This document shows, piece by piece, positions 1-7,757 of a stretch of DNA of 64,000 bases. Source of the DNA: Streptomyces violaceusniger Tu 4113. GTDB lineage: Bacteria > Actinomycetota > Actinomycetes > Streptomycetales > Streptomycetaceae. Numbering within the stretch: position 1 is the first letter of the stretch; each line of letters opens with the position of its first letter. The notes beneath the pieces are model-generated. The model was not told the DNA's origin and did not search any database. It was given only the letters and a program-made list of their open reading frames with translations. The translations under genes were made by a program, and so were the position numbers. The DNA lies in contig NC_015957.1 of NCBI RefSeq assembly GCF_000147815.2, forward strand, positions 10,106,001 to 10,170,000, in the 5' to 3' direction.

Positions 1-785
<785 letters not shown>

Positions 786-802
786 TCACCGACCCGGTCC
801 TT

Positions 803-829
803 CTGTCACTCTCAACGTCAGAGTGCTAA
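803..829 (-). promoter_or_regulatory. CIRCE element, promoter-distal copy (imperfect)
   Basis: On the plus strand this reads CTGTCACTC–N9–GAGTGCTAA, against the CIRCE consensus TTAGCACTC–N9–GAGTGCTAA. One arm is perfect and the other has three mismatches. It lies in the groEL leader, between the second CIRCE copy and the coding start, so HrcA bound here would block groEL transcription. Confidence 0.8.
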
Positions 830-838
830 CGCCAATGA

Positions 839-865
839 TTAGCACTCGGACCTATAGAGTGCAAG
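839..865 (-). promoter_or_regulatory. CIRCE element, second copy
   Basis: Plus-strand TTAGCACTC–N9–GAGTGCAAG, with one perfect arm and one arm with two mismatches. It starts exactly nine bases after the other copy, so the inner arms (821–829 and 839–847) themselves form a perfect 9-bp inverted repeat with an N9 centre. On the minus strand the outer arm contains TTGCAC, a possible -35, with TAATCA 17 bases downstream as a weak -10. Confidence 0.85.
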
Positions 866-934
866 CGGCCGGAGGCCATCCTTGGGGGGGTGGCGGCCGG
901 GCGACGGGCGGGCGCAAGCGGCCGGAGGCCATCC
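861..934. repeat. 21-bp direct repeat, two copies
   Basis: The 21-base sequence starting GCAAGCGGCCGG occurs at 861–881 and again at 914–934. The first copy overlaps the outer CIRCE arm. The repeat lies between groEL and the cold-shock gene. Its function is unknown; it may only record a small duplication. Confidence 0.8.
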
Positions 935-973
935 CCTGCCGTACCCAGCCCCGTAATGATCAGCGCGGACACG

Positions 974-1013
974 CCGAAGGGTCCGTACCCTGGCCGGGAC
1001 ACGGACCCTTCGG
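974..1013 (-). terminator. Terminator of the cold-shock gene
   Basis: Perfect 13-bp inverted repeat (974–986 with 1001–1013) and a 14-base loop. It starts 32 bases downstream of the cold-shock stop codon. There is no long U-run, as is usual in streptomycetes. It insulates the cold-shock gene from groEL. Confidence 0.85.
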
Positions 1014-1045
1014 ACTGTACTGTTCAGCTGCGTCGCGTCGGCGCG

Positions 1046-1252
1046 TCAGCCTACGGCCACGCGGACCATGTCGGCCTGCGGGCCCTTCTGACCCTGCGAG
1101 ATCTCGAACTCGACCCGCTGGCCTTCCTCGAGGGTGCGGTACCCGTCCATCTGGATCGCGCTGTAGTGGACGAACACATCCGCACCACCGTCGACCGCGA
1201 TGAAGCCGTACCCCTTCTCCGCGTTGAACCACTTGACGGTGCCCTGAGCCAT
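1046..1252 (-). CDS. CspA-family cold-shock protein
   Basis: Single cold-shock domain of 68 residues, a five-stranded OB-fold barrel that binds single-stranded RNA or DNA and acts as an RNA chaperone in the cytosol. The RNA-binding motifs are visible: [12 protein letters not shown] (RNP1) and VFVHYSAI (RNP2). The length is normal for the family. ATG at 1252 follows a GGGGAG ribosome site. The gene is monocistronic, with its own terminator downstream and a leader of about 105 bases if the proposed promoter at 1364–1391 is right. Such leaders often carry post-transcriptional control in this family. From memory it occupies the position of the scoF-type gene next to groEL2. There is nothing unusual in the protein. 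Confidence 0.96.
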   Translation of the reverse strand: MAQGTVKWFNAEKGYGFIAVDGGADVFVHYSAIQMDGYRTLEEGQRVEFEISQGQKGPQADMVRVAVG

Positions 1253-1596
1253 TCCTAACTCCCCTATTGCTGGCCCTTGCGCAGGACCGCACTCCGCGGA
1301 CCCGGGTCAGACCTCACCCCCCGGATGTGGGGGGTGTGCGCCGGAACGCGTCGACCGCCGCTGAATGTATCCGTCCCAACGCCCTCTGCAACAGGTCAAT
1401 CGGACGAGAATTCTGGGCACGGCCGAACGGTTAAAAGAGAGAATTTATGTGAAGTTCGGGCAAGCCGGGCGGGACATAGGGAACCAACCCGACAATTCGC
1501 GCTCACACTTTACGCACAACTTGACGAGTTCTCATATGTGGTTCCGGCCCGGGGGCCATCGGGGAATCCGGGCAACTGTATCGCGATTCCACACAC
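1253..1596 (-). promoter_or_regulatory. Gene-free stretch: promoter and structured leader of the cold-shock gene
   Basis: No coding capacity is seen in these 344 bases. On the minus strand TTGCAG (1386–1391) and TACATT (1364–1369), spaced by 16 bases, form a plausible promoter, giving a 5' leader of about 105 bases. Within the leader, 1315–1322 and 1329–1336 form a perfect 8-bp G/C stem with a 6-base loop. The part beyond about 1400 is unusually AT-rich for this DNA and may hold further promoter elements. Confidence 0.55.
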
Positions 1597-1636
1597 GGAA
1601 TCGCCCCGTCCGGTTGTCCCCGGACGGGGCGATTCC
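1597..1636 (-). terminator. Terminator of the thrC-like/cysO operon
   Basis: Perfect 17-bp inverted repeat (1597–1613 with 1620–1636) and a 6-base loop. It starts 25 bases after the sulfur-carrier stop codon. This is one of the strongest hairpins in the window and clearly ends the operon transcribed from the SAM-I riboswitch. Confidence 0.92.
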
Positions 1637-1661
1637 AAAGGTGAGAAGGGTGGACGCGGGG

Positions 1662-1940
1662 TCAGCAGCCGCCCGCGACCGCCGGGATGATCGAGATCCC
1701 GGCACCGTCCGGGATCGCCGTGGCCAGGCCGTCGGCGAAGCGGACGTCGTCGTCGTTGACGTAGACGTTGACGAAGCGGCGGAGCTTGCCGGTGTCGTCC
1801 AGCACGCGGGCGGCGATGCCCTGGTGGTTCTTCTCCAGGTCCGCCAGGACCTCGGCGAGGGTCGCGCCCTCGGCGGGGACCTCGGCCTGACCGGCGGTGT
1901 AGGTGCGCAGGATGGTCGGGATTCGGACGTTGACGCTCAT
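1662..1940 (-). CDS. cysO: CysO/MoaD/ThiS-type sulfur-carrier protein with a GGC tail
   Basis: Ubiquitin-fold sulfur carrier of 92 residues. In this family the C-terminal Gly-Gly is adenylated and turned into a thiocarboxylate that donates sulfide to a PLP enzyme. The sequence follows M. tuberculosis CysO closely: SVNVRIPTILRTYT at the start, FVNVYVNDDDVRF in the middle and IIPAVAGG at the end. One extra cysteine follows the Gly-Gly, so the protein probably needs a Mec+/JAMM-type protease to expose the active end, as known for QbsE-type carriers. The ATG overlaps the stop of the threonine-synthase-like gene (ATGA), implying translational coupling. The partner enzyme is therefore likely to be that PLP protein. 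No activating MoeB-like enzyme or protease gene is in the window. Confidence 0.9.
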   Translation of the reverse strand: MSVNVRIPTILRTYTAGQAEVPAEGATLAEVLADLEKNHQGIAARVLDDTGKLRRFVNVYVNDDDVRFADGLATAIPDGAGISIIPAVAGGC

Positions 1941-3238
1941 GCGAGACCAGCCTCTCGGAACGAGTCAAGGGTGGGGCGGATGATGGCGGAGGGGCCCGTG
2001 GTGGGGGCCACCGCGTCGAGGGTCTTGAGGCCGTCGCCGGTGTTGAGCACGACGGTCGTCAGGGACGGGTCGAGCAGACCGTCCTCGATCAGCTTCTTGG
2101 TCACGCCGACGGTGACCCCGCCCGCGGTCTCCGCGAAGATCCCCTCGGTGCGGGCGAGCAGCTTGATCGCGTCGACGATCTGCTCGTCGTTCACGTCCTC
2201 CACCGCGCCGCCCGTACGGCGGGTGATGTCCAGGACGTACGGGCCGTCCGCGGGGTTGCCGATGGCCAGCGACTTGGCGATGGTCTGCGGCTTCTGCGGC
2301 CGGACGACGTCATGGCCGGCCTTGAACGCGGCGGAGACCGGGGAGCACCCCTCGGCCTGGGCGCCGAAGATCTTGTAGGGCTTGTCCTCGACCAGACCGA
2401 TCGAGATCAGCTCCTTCAGCCCCTTGTCGATCTTGGTGAGCTGGGAGCCGGAGGCGATCGGGATGACGATCTGGTCCGGCAGCCGCCAGCCGAGCTGCTC
2501 GCAGATCTCGTAGGCCAGGGTCTTGGAGCCCTCGCCGTAGTACGGCCGCAGATTGACGTTGACGAAGCCCCAGCCCTCGCCCGCCGGGTCGCCGATCAGC
2601 TCGCTGCAGAAGCGGTTGACGTCGTCGTAGGTGCCCTCGATGCCGACCAGCTCACCGCCGTAGACCGCGGCCATGACGACCTTGCCCGCCTCCAGGTCGT
2701 GCGGGATGAAGACGCAGGAGCGGAAGCCCGCGCGGGCGGCCGCGGCGCCGACCGCGCCGGCGAGGTTGCCGGTGGAGGAGCAGGAGAGGGTGGTGAAGCC
2801 GAAGGTGCGGGCGGCCTGGACCGCGATGGCGACGACCCGGTCCTTGAAGGAGTGGGTGGGGTTCCCGGAGTCGTCCTTGATGTGCAGCTCACCGGTGACG
2901 CCGAGCTCACGGGCGAGGTTGTCGGCCTTGACCAACTGGGTGAAACCGGGGTGCAGGCTGGGCTGGTCCGCCACGTCCGCGGGGACGGGCAGCAGCGGGG
3001 CATAGCGCCAGATGCTGTTCGGACCGGCCTCGATGCGCCGCCGCAGCTCCTCCGGGTCGCCGGCCGGCAGCTCGTACGCGACCTCGAGCGGCCCGAAACA
3101 CACCTCACACGCGAAGATCGGGCCCAGATCGAACCGCTCACCGCACTCCCGGCAGGACAATGCGATGGCGGGACCGAAGGCACCGGAGGCGTCGGAGGTG
3201 GAGGAAGTGGTTGAGCTTTCTACTGACTGCACAGCCAT
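1937..3238 (-). CDS. thrC: Threonine-synthase-like PLP enzyme (fold type II)
   Basis: Protein of 433 residues. An N-terminal zinc-ribbon-like segment (two CxxC pairs, CREC and CEVC, residues about 29–47) is followed by a fold-type-II PLP domain. The lysine motif is PTHSFKDR (about residue 131) and the phosphate-binding SSTGNLAGA follows. By family it converts O-phosphohomoserine to threonine. The context suggests more: the gene sits behind a SAM-I riboswitch and is coupled to a CysO-like sulfur carrier, while streptomycetes normally have another thrC in a hom–thrC–thrB cluster (from memory). A sulfur-transfer role, such as making homocysteine from O-phosphohomoserine, is possible but inferred. 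ATG at 3238 follows a GAGGAGAAAGG ribosome site about 12 bases upstream. Confidence 0.88.
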   Translation of the reverse strand: MAVQSVESSTTSSTSDASGAFGPAIALSCRECGERFDLGPIFACEVCFGPLEVAYELPAGDPEELRRRIEAGPNSIWRYAPLLPVPADVADQPSLHPGFTQLVKADNLARELGVTGELHIKDDSGNPTHSFKDRVVAIAVQAARTFGFTTLSCSSTGNLAGAVGAAAARAGFRSCVFIPHDLEAGKVVMAAVYGGELVGIEGTYDDVNRFCSELIGDPAGEGWGFVNVNLRPYYGEGSKTLAYEICEQLGWRLPDQIVIPIASGSQLTKIDKGLKELISIGLVEDKPYKIFGAQAEGCSPVSAAFKAGHDVVRPQKPQTIAKSLAIGNPADGPYVLDITRRTGGAVEDVNDEQIVDAIKLLARTEGIFAETAGGVTVGVTKKLIEDGLLDPSLTTVVLNTGDGLKTLDAVAPTTGPSAIIRPTLDSFREAGLA

Positions 3239-3258
3239 GGATGGCGAGGCCCTTTCTC

Positions 3259-3396
3259 CTCATCTTCCTCGCGACGCATTTCGCCACGAGACGGAATTGG
3301 CACCTTCCCGAGCTGGGAGCCTCGCTGCGGAATGCGAGATCAGCTGGAGGGTTGCCGGGGCTTCAACGGGCCGTTCCCTCTGCCCCTCTGGATGAG
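3259..3396 (-). promoter_or_regulatory. SAM-I (S-box) riboswitch upstream of the thrC-like gene
   Basis: The minus strand holds the S-box core in order: P1 strand CTCATC (3391–3396), CAGAG, GAGGGAACGGCCC, TTGAAGCCC, GGCAACC, then AAGGTGCCAATTCC, a P4-like hairpin, and the closing strand GATGAG (3259–3264). The closing strand runs straight into GAGGAG, the ribosome-binding site, so SAM binding would hide translation initiation; no intrinsic terminator is seen between aptamer and gene. The remaining gene-free DNA up to the divergent glycosyltransferase (3397–3591) holds only a 7-bp hairpin (3452–3469) and presumably both promoters. Confidence 0.9.
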
Positions 3397-3591
3397 CGGT
3401 ATGGCGCCGGGCGGACCCGGGCGTTTGTCAGCACGGCATCATCACGGACTTCCTCGGTAAACACCGAGGTCGACCCCGACATACGACGGCCATGTGCGTT
3501 GTTCAAGACTGTAACCGACGGCCCGGATGGTTGAGCTAGCCGTCCGATGCGCGAGATGGATCACAGCGACCACGGCAGGGGAGAGACACAG

Positions 3592-4539
3592 GTGCTGGAT
3601 GAGGTGGAGCGCTGGCTGAAGCACCGCTCCTGGTCGGCCGACGACCGGCCGCTGAACCGCCTGCTGGACGCGAAGCGGGGCTCGGCGACGACCCTGAGCG
3701 TGGTTCTGCCCGCCCTGAACGAGGAGGCCACGGTCGGCGAGATCGCCGCGACGATCCGCCGCGAGCTGATGGGCGAGGCGGCGCCGCTGGTGGACGAGCT
3801 GGTGGTGCTGGACTCCGGCTCGACGGACCGCACCGCCGAGGTCGCCGCGGCGGCGGGCGCGACCGTCGTCCACCGCGACTCGCTGCTGCCCGGGCTGCCC
3901 GCGCTGCCCGGCAAGGGCGAGGTGCTGTGGCGGTCCCTGCTGGCCACGAGCGGCGACATCATCTGCTTCATCGACGCCGACCTGCGGGAATTCGATCCGC
4001 GCTTCGTCTCGGGGATCGTCGGTCCGCTGCTGACCGACCCCACGCTGCAGCTCGTGAAGGGCATGTACGACCGCCCGCTCGGCGACGTGGCGGGCCAGGG
4101 CGGCCGGGTCACCGAGCTGGTCGCCCGCCCGCTGCTGAATCTGCACTGGCCCCAGCTCGCCGGATTCGTCCAGCCGCTGGGCGGTGAGTACGCGGCGCGC
4201 CGCACGCTGCTGGAGCGGCTGCCCTTCCCGGTCGGCTACGGGGTCGAGCTGGGCCTGCTGGTCGACGCGCTGCACACGGTGGGTCTCGACGCGCTCGGCC
4301 AGGTGGACATCGGGGTGCGCAAACACCGCCACCAGGACGGGCTGGCGCTCGGCCGGATGGCGGCCGCGATCTACCGCACCGCGCAGTTGCGGCTGGCCCG
4401 GGGCCATTTGGTGCGGCCGCGGCTGACCCAGTTCGACCGGGGCGAGACCGGCTTCGAGCCGCGCACCACGGCCGTGGACACCGAGGAGCGGCCGCCGATG
4501 ATCGAGATACCGGAGTACGCGGAGCGGCGCGCGGCGTGA
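3592..4539 (+). CDS. gpgS: Glucosyl-3-phosphoglycerate synthase (GT81 family)
   Basis: GT-A-fold glycosyltransferase of 315 residues. In mycobacteria this family transfers glucose from UDP-glucose to 3-phosphoglycerate, the first step to glucosylglycerate and methylglucose lipopolysaccharides. Visible motifs are VVLPALNEEATVGE near the N-terminus, LDSGSTDRT, PGKGEVLWRSL, the metal-binding FIDADL, then RVTELVARPLLN and LGGEYAARR. GTG at 3592 is preferred because AGGGGAG lies about 8 bases upstream; an in-frame ATG at 3547 would add 15 residues but has no ribosome site. The gene diverges from the riboswitch operon and precedes otsA, in a carbohydrate-storage neighbourhood. Confidence 0.88.
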   Translation: MLDEVERWLKHRSWSADDRPLNRLLDAKRGSATTLSVVLPALNEEATVGEIAATIRRELMGEAAPLVDELVVLDSGSTDRTAEVAAAAGATVVHRDSLLPGLPALPGKGEVLWRSLLATSGDIICFIDADLREFDPRFVSGIVGPLLTDPTLQLVKGMYDRPLGDVAGQGGRVTELVARPLLNLHWPQLAGFVQPLGGEYAARRTLLERLPFPVGYGVELGLLVDALHTVGLDALGQVDIGVRKHRHQDGLALGRMAAAIYRTAQLRLARGHLVRPRLTQFDRGETGFEPRTTAVDTEERPPMIEIPEYAERRAA

Positions 4540-4572
4540 TGACCCCGGGCGGCGCGGCGTGATGACCCCGGG
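4531..4572. repeat. 23-bp-period tandem duplication at the gpgS stop codon
   Basis: A 19-base block (GCGGCGTGATGACCCCGGG) occurs at 4531–4549 and 4554–4572. The first copy contains the TGA stop of the glycosyltransferase gene. Confidence 0.75.
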
Positions 4573-4653
4573 ACCCCGGCATCAGGCGATGGCTCCTACG
4601 GGTCGGAAACACGCCGCCCCATACCGCCTACGGGGCAAGAAACCGTACGTACG

Positions 4654-4681
4654 TTTGCGCGGGGTCGCGGCTGGCTAGGCT
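4654..4681 (+). promoter_or_regulatory. Promoter giving a leaderless otsA transcript
   Basis: TTTGCG (4654–4659), 16 bases, then TAGGCT (4676–4681). Only six bases separate the -10 from the ATG at 4688, so the predicted transcript starts at the A of the start codon. No Shine–Dalgarno sequence precedes the gene, in agreement. Confidence 0.6.
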
Positions 4682-4687
4682 CGCGAC

Positions 4688-6142
4688 ATGGCAGTTCCGC
4701 GCACCGCCCCGATCCTGGTCGCGTCCAATCGCGGTCCGGTCTCGTACACCCTGGACGAGGACGGCTCGCTCACCGCCCGGCGCGGCGGTGGCGGGCTGGT
4801 CTCCGGCCTCAGCGCCATCGGCCCGGACGCGAACGCGGTGTGGGCGTGCGCAGCGCTCGGGGAGGGTGACCGCGAGGCGGCCCGGCGCGCCGGGGACAAC
4901 CATCTGAACCCCGGTGACACCGGCGGCCAGCAGGTGCGGATGCTCGATATCGCGCCGGATGTCTTCGCCGCCGCGTACAACGGCATCGCCAATTCGGTGC
5001 TGTGGTTCGTCCACCATCTGCTCTACCAGACCCCGGTCGAGCCGGTCTTCGACGCGGAGTTCGCCGACCAGTGGGCGGCCTACGAGACCTATAACGCGGC
5101 CTTCGCGGACGCGCTCGCCGAGGAGGCGGTGGACGAGGCCGTCGTCCTGGTGCAGGACTACCACCTGGCGCTGGTGCCCGCGATGCTCCGCGAGCGGCGC
5201 CCCGACCTGCGGATCGGTCATTTCTCGCACACCCCCTGGGCCCCGCCGGACTACTACCGGCTGCTGCCGGACGATGTCGCGGCGGGTGTGCTGCGCGGCA
5301 TCCTCGGCGGCGACCGCGCCGCGTTCCTCACCGAGCGCTGGGCCGGGGCCTTCGCCGACTGCTGCACGGCCGTGCTGGGCGCGGAGATCGTCCGGGACGG
5401 CGACGGCGCGGCGACGGCCGTGCGCTTCGAGGGGCGGGAGACCCGGCTGGGCGTCCACGGCCTGGGCGCGGACGCGGACTTCCTGCGGCAGCGGTCGCGG
5501 CAGGCCGATGTGGACGAACGGCTGACCAGTCTGCGGGCGCAGATCGGGCCGGACCGGAAGTCGATCGTCCGGGTGGACCGCACCGAGCTGTCCAAGAACA
5601 TCGTGCGCGGGCTGCTGGCCTACCGGCGGCTGCTGGAGACCCACCCCGAGTGGCGCGAGCGCGTGGTGCATGTGGCCTTCGCCTACCCCTCCCGCCAGGA
5701 CCTCGCGGTCTACCGCGACTACACCGAGCGGGTGCGGCGGCTCGCGGACGAGATCAACGCCGAGTACGGCACGGCGGGCTGGACCCCGGTCGCCCTGCAT
5801 GTGAAGGACGACTTCGCACGGTCGCTCGCGGCCTACCGACTGGCGGACGTGGCGCTGGTCAACCCCATCCGGGACGGGATGAACCTGGTGGCCAAGGAGG
5901 TCCCGGTGGTCTCCGAGCGGGGATGTGCGCTGGTGCTGTCGCGGGAGGCGGGGGCGTACGCCGAGCTGGGCGACGACGCGCTGGTGGTGAACCCGTACGA
6001 CGTGGAGGCCACGGCCCGGGCCCTGGACGAGGCGCTGCGCATGAGCGACGGCGAGCGCGCGGACCGTACGAAGCGACTCGCCGCCGCCGCGACCGCGCTG
6101 CCGCCCCAGGCATGGTTCCTGGCGCAGTTGCGGGCGCTGTAG
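4688..6142 (+). CDS. otsA: Trehalose-6-phosphate synthase (GT20)
   Basis: Retaining GT-B glycosyltransferase of 484 residues that joins glucose from UDP- or GDP-glucose to glucose-6-phosphate, giving trehalose-6-phosphate for osmoprotection and spore stress tolerance. It shows the N-terminal loop ASNRGPVSY and GGGGLVSGL, the QDYHLALVP segment, the FSHTPWAPPDYYRLLP region, and the C-terminal donor-site block DVALVNPIRDGMNLVAKE. Length is normal. The predicted leaderless promoter fixes the ATG at 4688. The matching phosphatase gene lies convergent, 225 bases further on, with tandem repeats between them. The two genes together form the OtsA–OtsB route although they are on opposite strands. Confidence 0.95.
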   Translation: MAVPRTAPILVASNRGPVSYTLDEDGSLTARRGGGGLVSGLSAIGPDANAVWACAALGEGDREAARRAGDNHLNPGDTGGQQVRMLDIAPDVFAAAYNGIANSVLWFVHHLLYQTPVEPVFDAEFADQWAAYETYNAAFADALAEEAVDEAVVLVQDYHLALVPAMLRERRPDLRIGHFSHTPWAPPDYYRLLPDDVAAGVLRGILGGDRAAFLTERWAGAFADCCTAVLGAEIVRDGDGAATAVRFEGRETRLGVHGLGADADFLRQRSRQADVDERLTSLRAQIGPDRKSIVRVDRTELSKNIVRGLLAYRRLLETHPEWRERVVHVAFAYPSRQDLAVYRDYTERVRRLADEINAEYGTAGWTPVALHVKDDFARSLAAYRLADVALVNPIRDGMNLVAKEVPVVSERGCALVLSREAGAYAELGDDALVVNPYDVEATARALDEALRMSDGERADRTKRLAAAATALPPQAWFLAQLRAL

Positions 6143-6277
6143 GGCGAGGGTTTCGCGGTGGCGGCGGGGCTTCTGAGCCACGGACTTCTGAGCCACAGAC
6201 TTACGAGGTGACGGGCGCGGGTTCGGCGAGCTCTACGTGGTGGCGGGTTCCTGAACCACGGACCTCCGACGTGACGG

Positions 6278-6362
6278 GCGCGGTCCGGGCAACGGACGCC
6301 GCCCGGGTGACCGGCGCGGTCCGGGCAACGGACGCCGCCCGGGTGACCGGCGCGGTCCGGGC
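6278..6362. repeat. 36-bp tandem repeat, 2.4 copies
   Basis: Units at 6278–6313 and 6314–6349, plus 13 bases of a third (6350–6362), identical by eye. They fill the gap between the convergent otsA and otsB genes and end just before the otsB stop codon. No coding signal is seen. Confidence 0.85.
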
Positions 6363-6367
6363 GGGCG

Positions 6368-7234
6368 CTACGAGGCGTTGGCGCCGCTGACCGCGTCGGC
6401 CAGGGACGACAGCAGCTCCACCACGCCCGCCGGGCCGTCGACCACCAGGTCGGCCCGCTCGGCGAGTTCGGTCACCTCCGAGCTGCCGCTGCACACCAGC
6501 ACCCCCGGCACACCCTCCTCACGCAGCCGCTCCACCGCCGCGAAGGCGGCCAGGTCGCCCAGGTCGTCGCCCGCGTAGAGCACGGCTTCCGCGTCCGTCC
6601 GCCGTACGTACTCCGTGAGCGCGACGCCCTTGTCCATGCCCGGCGGCCGTAGCTCCAGCACCAGCCGGCCCGGCTCGACGATCAGCCCATGGCGCTCGGC
6701 CAGGGCGTGAAGCGGCGCGCGCAGCAGCTCGAACGTGGCCTGCGGGTCCTCGGCACGGCGGGTGTGGACGGCGACGGCGCGGCCCTTGTCCTCGATCCAG
6801 GTGCCCTGCGCGGCGCCGTACTCCTCGAGGACGGCGGGGAGTTCGGCCTGGACGGCGGCGACGCCGGGGTGCGGTTCGGGTGCCTGCACGGCGCCGCTCG
6901 CCGCGTCCCAGCGCTCGGCGCCGTAGAGGCCGAGGACGACGAGCCCGTTCAGCCCCTCGGCCCCGGCGAAGCCGCCGTACCGGACGGCGACCTCGGCCGG
7001 ACGGCCGGTGATCACCGCGACGGAGCGCAGCCGCGGGGCCAGCCGGGAGAGCGCGGGGACGGCGCCGGGATGGGCGCGGGCCTGGTCGGGGTCGGGGACG
7101 ATCTCGGCGAGGGTGCCGTCGAAGTCGAGTCCGACGACGGCGCGGCCGGGCCGTTCGAGGAGGGCTGCGAGGCCCTCGCGGCCGGCGGCGGTGGTAGGTA
7201 CGGGGAGGGGGTGACTGCCCATAGCGCTGCCCAT
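6368..7234 (-). CDS. otsB: Trehalose-6-phosphate phosphatase (HAD superfamily)
   Basis: Cytosolic HAD phosphatase that removes phosphate from trehalose-6-phosphate. HAD motif I is GLDFDGTLAE near residue 35 (nucleophile aspartate), ITGRP supplies the second motif, and the last motif is YAGDDLGDLAAF with the metal-binding aspartates. ATG at 7234 gives 288 residues and is preferred; a further in-frame ATG lies at 7222, and the open frame extends upstream without a convincing start. The ribosome site is weak (TAGGG). It converges on otsA across a short tandem-repeat region. Confidence 0.93.
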   Translation of the reverse strand: MGSAMGSHPLPVPTTAAGREGLAALLERPGRAVVGLDFDGTLAEIVPDPDQARAHPGAVPALSRLAPRLRSVAVITGRPAEVAVRYGGFAGAEGLNGLVVLGLYGAERWDAASGAVQAPEPHPGVAAVQAELPAVLEEYGAAQGTWIEDKGRAVAVHTRRAEDPQATFELLRAPLHALAERHGLIVEPGRLVLELRPPGMDKGVALTEYVRRTDAEAVLYAGDDLGDLAAFAAVERLREEGVPGVLVCSGSSEVTELAERADLVVDGPAGVVELLSSLADAVSGANAS

Positions 7235-7376
7235 GGCGGTGACCCTACCGGGCCCGGCGGCATCACGGGCTTCCCCCGGGCGTCCCACCGGTGAACGGCC
7301 CAGGGAGGTCCCGCCGGTGAACGGCCCCCAGCCGCCCCGCCGGTGCACCGCCCCGGCCCCCCTCCCCCGATGGACG

Positions 7377-7757
7377 TCAGCGCCGTTCGCGGCGCTCGTC
7401 CCTGACCCGCCGCAGCCGGTTGACGGTCACCGGGTCGTGCTCCAGGGCCCTGGGGTCGTCCAACAGCGCGTTCAGCAACTGGTAGTAGCGGGTGGGGGAG
7501 ATGCCCAGCCGCTCCCGTATCGCACGCTCCTTGGCGCCGGGGCCCGGCCAGCCGCGTCGCTCCACGGCGAGCACGGCCACGTCGCGGTCGGACAGCCCGG
7601 CGCCCGGGCCCGGCTCCAGGTGCTGCCCCTCGGCCGGGCTGTCGACCTGCTCCCGGCCCCCGTCCTGCTCCCCGCCCCCGCCTTCGCCTTCGCCTTCGCC
7701 TTCGCCTTCGTCGGCAGGGTCGTCGGAGGGGCCGGGGCCGGGCGTGTCCACTGTCAT
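7377..7757 (-). CDS. DUF3263 family protein (small helical, HTH-like)
   Basis: Protein of 126 residues. The N-terminal half is disordered and acidic, with a GEGEGEGEG run encoded by five perfect CCTTCG hexamers (7681–7710, plus strand), a slippage-prone tract. The C-terminal 75 residues match DUF3263: LSDRDVAVLAVERRGW, then KERAIRERLGISPTRYYQLL and a basic tail. That block resembles a helix-turn-helix but no function is established. ATG at 7757 overlaps the stop of the upstream sugar-binding lipoprotein gene (ATGA), so the two are translationally coupled. The hexamer tract could vary in length between strains. Confidence 0.85.
   Translation of the reverse strand: MTVDTPGPGPSDDPADEGEGEGEGEGGGGEQDGGREQVDSPAEGQHLEPGPGAGLSDRDVAVLAVERRGWPGPGAKERAIRERLGISPTRYYQLLNALLDDPRALEHDPVTVNRLRRVRDERRERR

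Noticed and set aside
1365..2378. Plus-strand frame of 337 codons opposite the sulfur-carrier and thrC-like genes
   Set aside because: Antisense to two well-supported genes and crosses their terminator.
3452..3469. 7-bp hairpin (CCTCGGT/ACCGAGG) upstream of the SAM-I aptamer
   Set aside because: Short, outside the aptamer and with no U-tract or conserved context; not called as a terminator.
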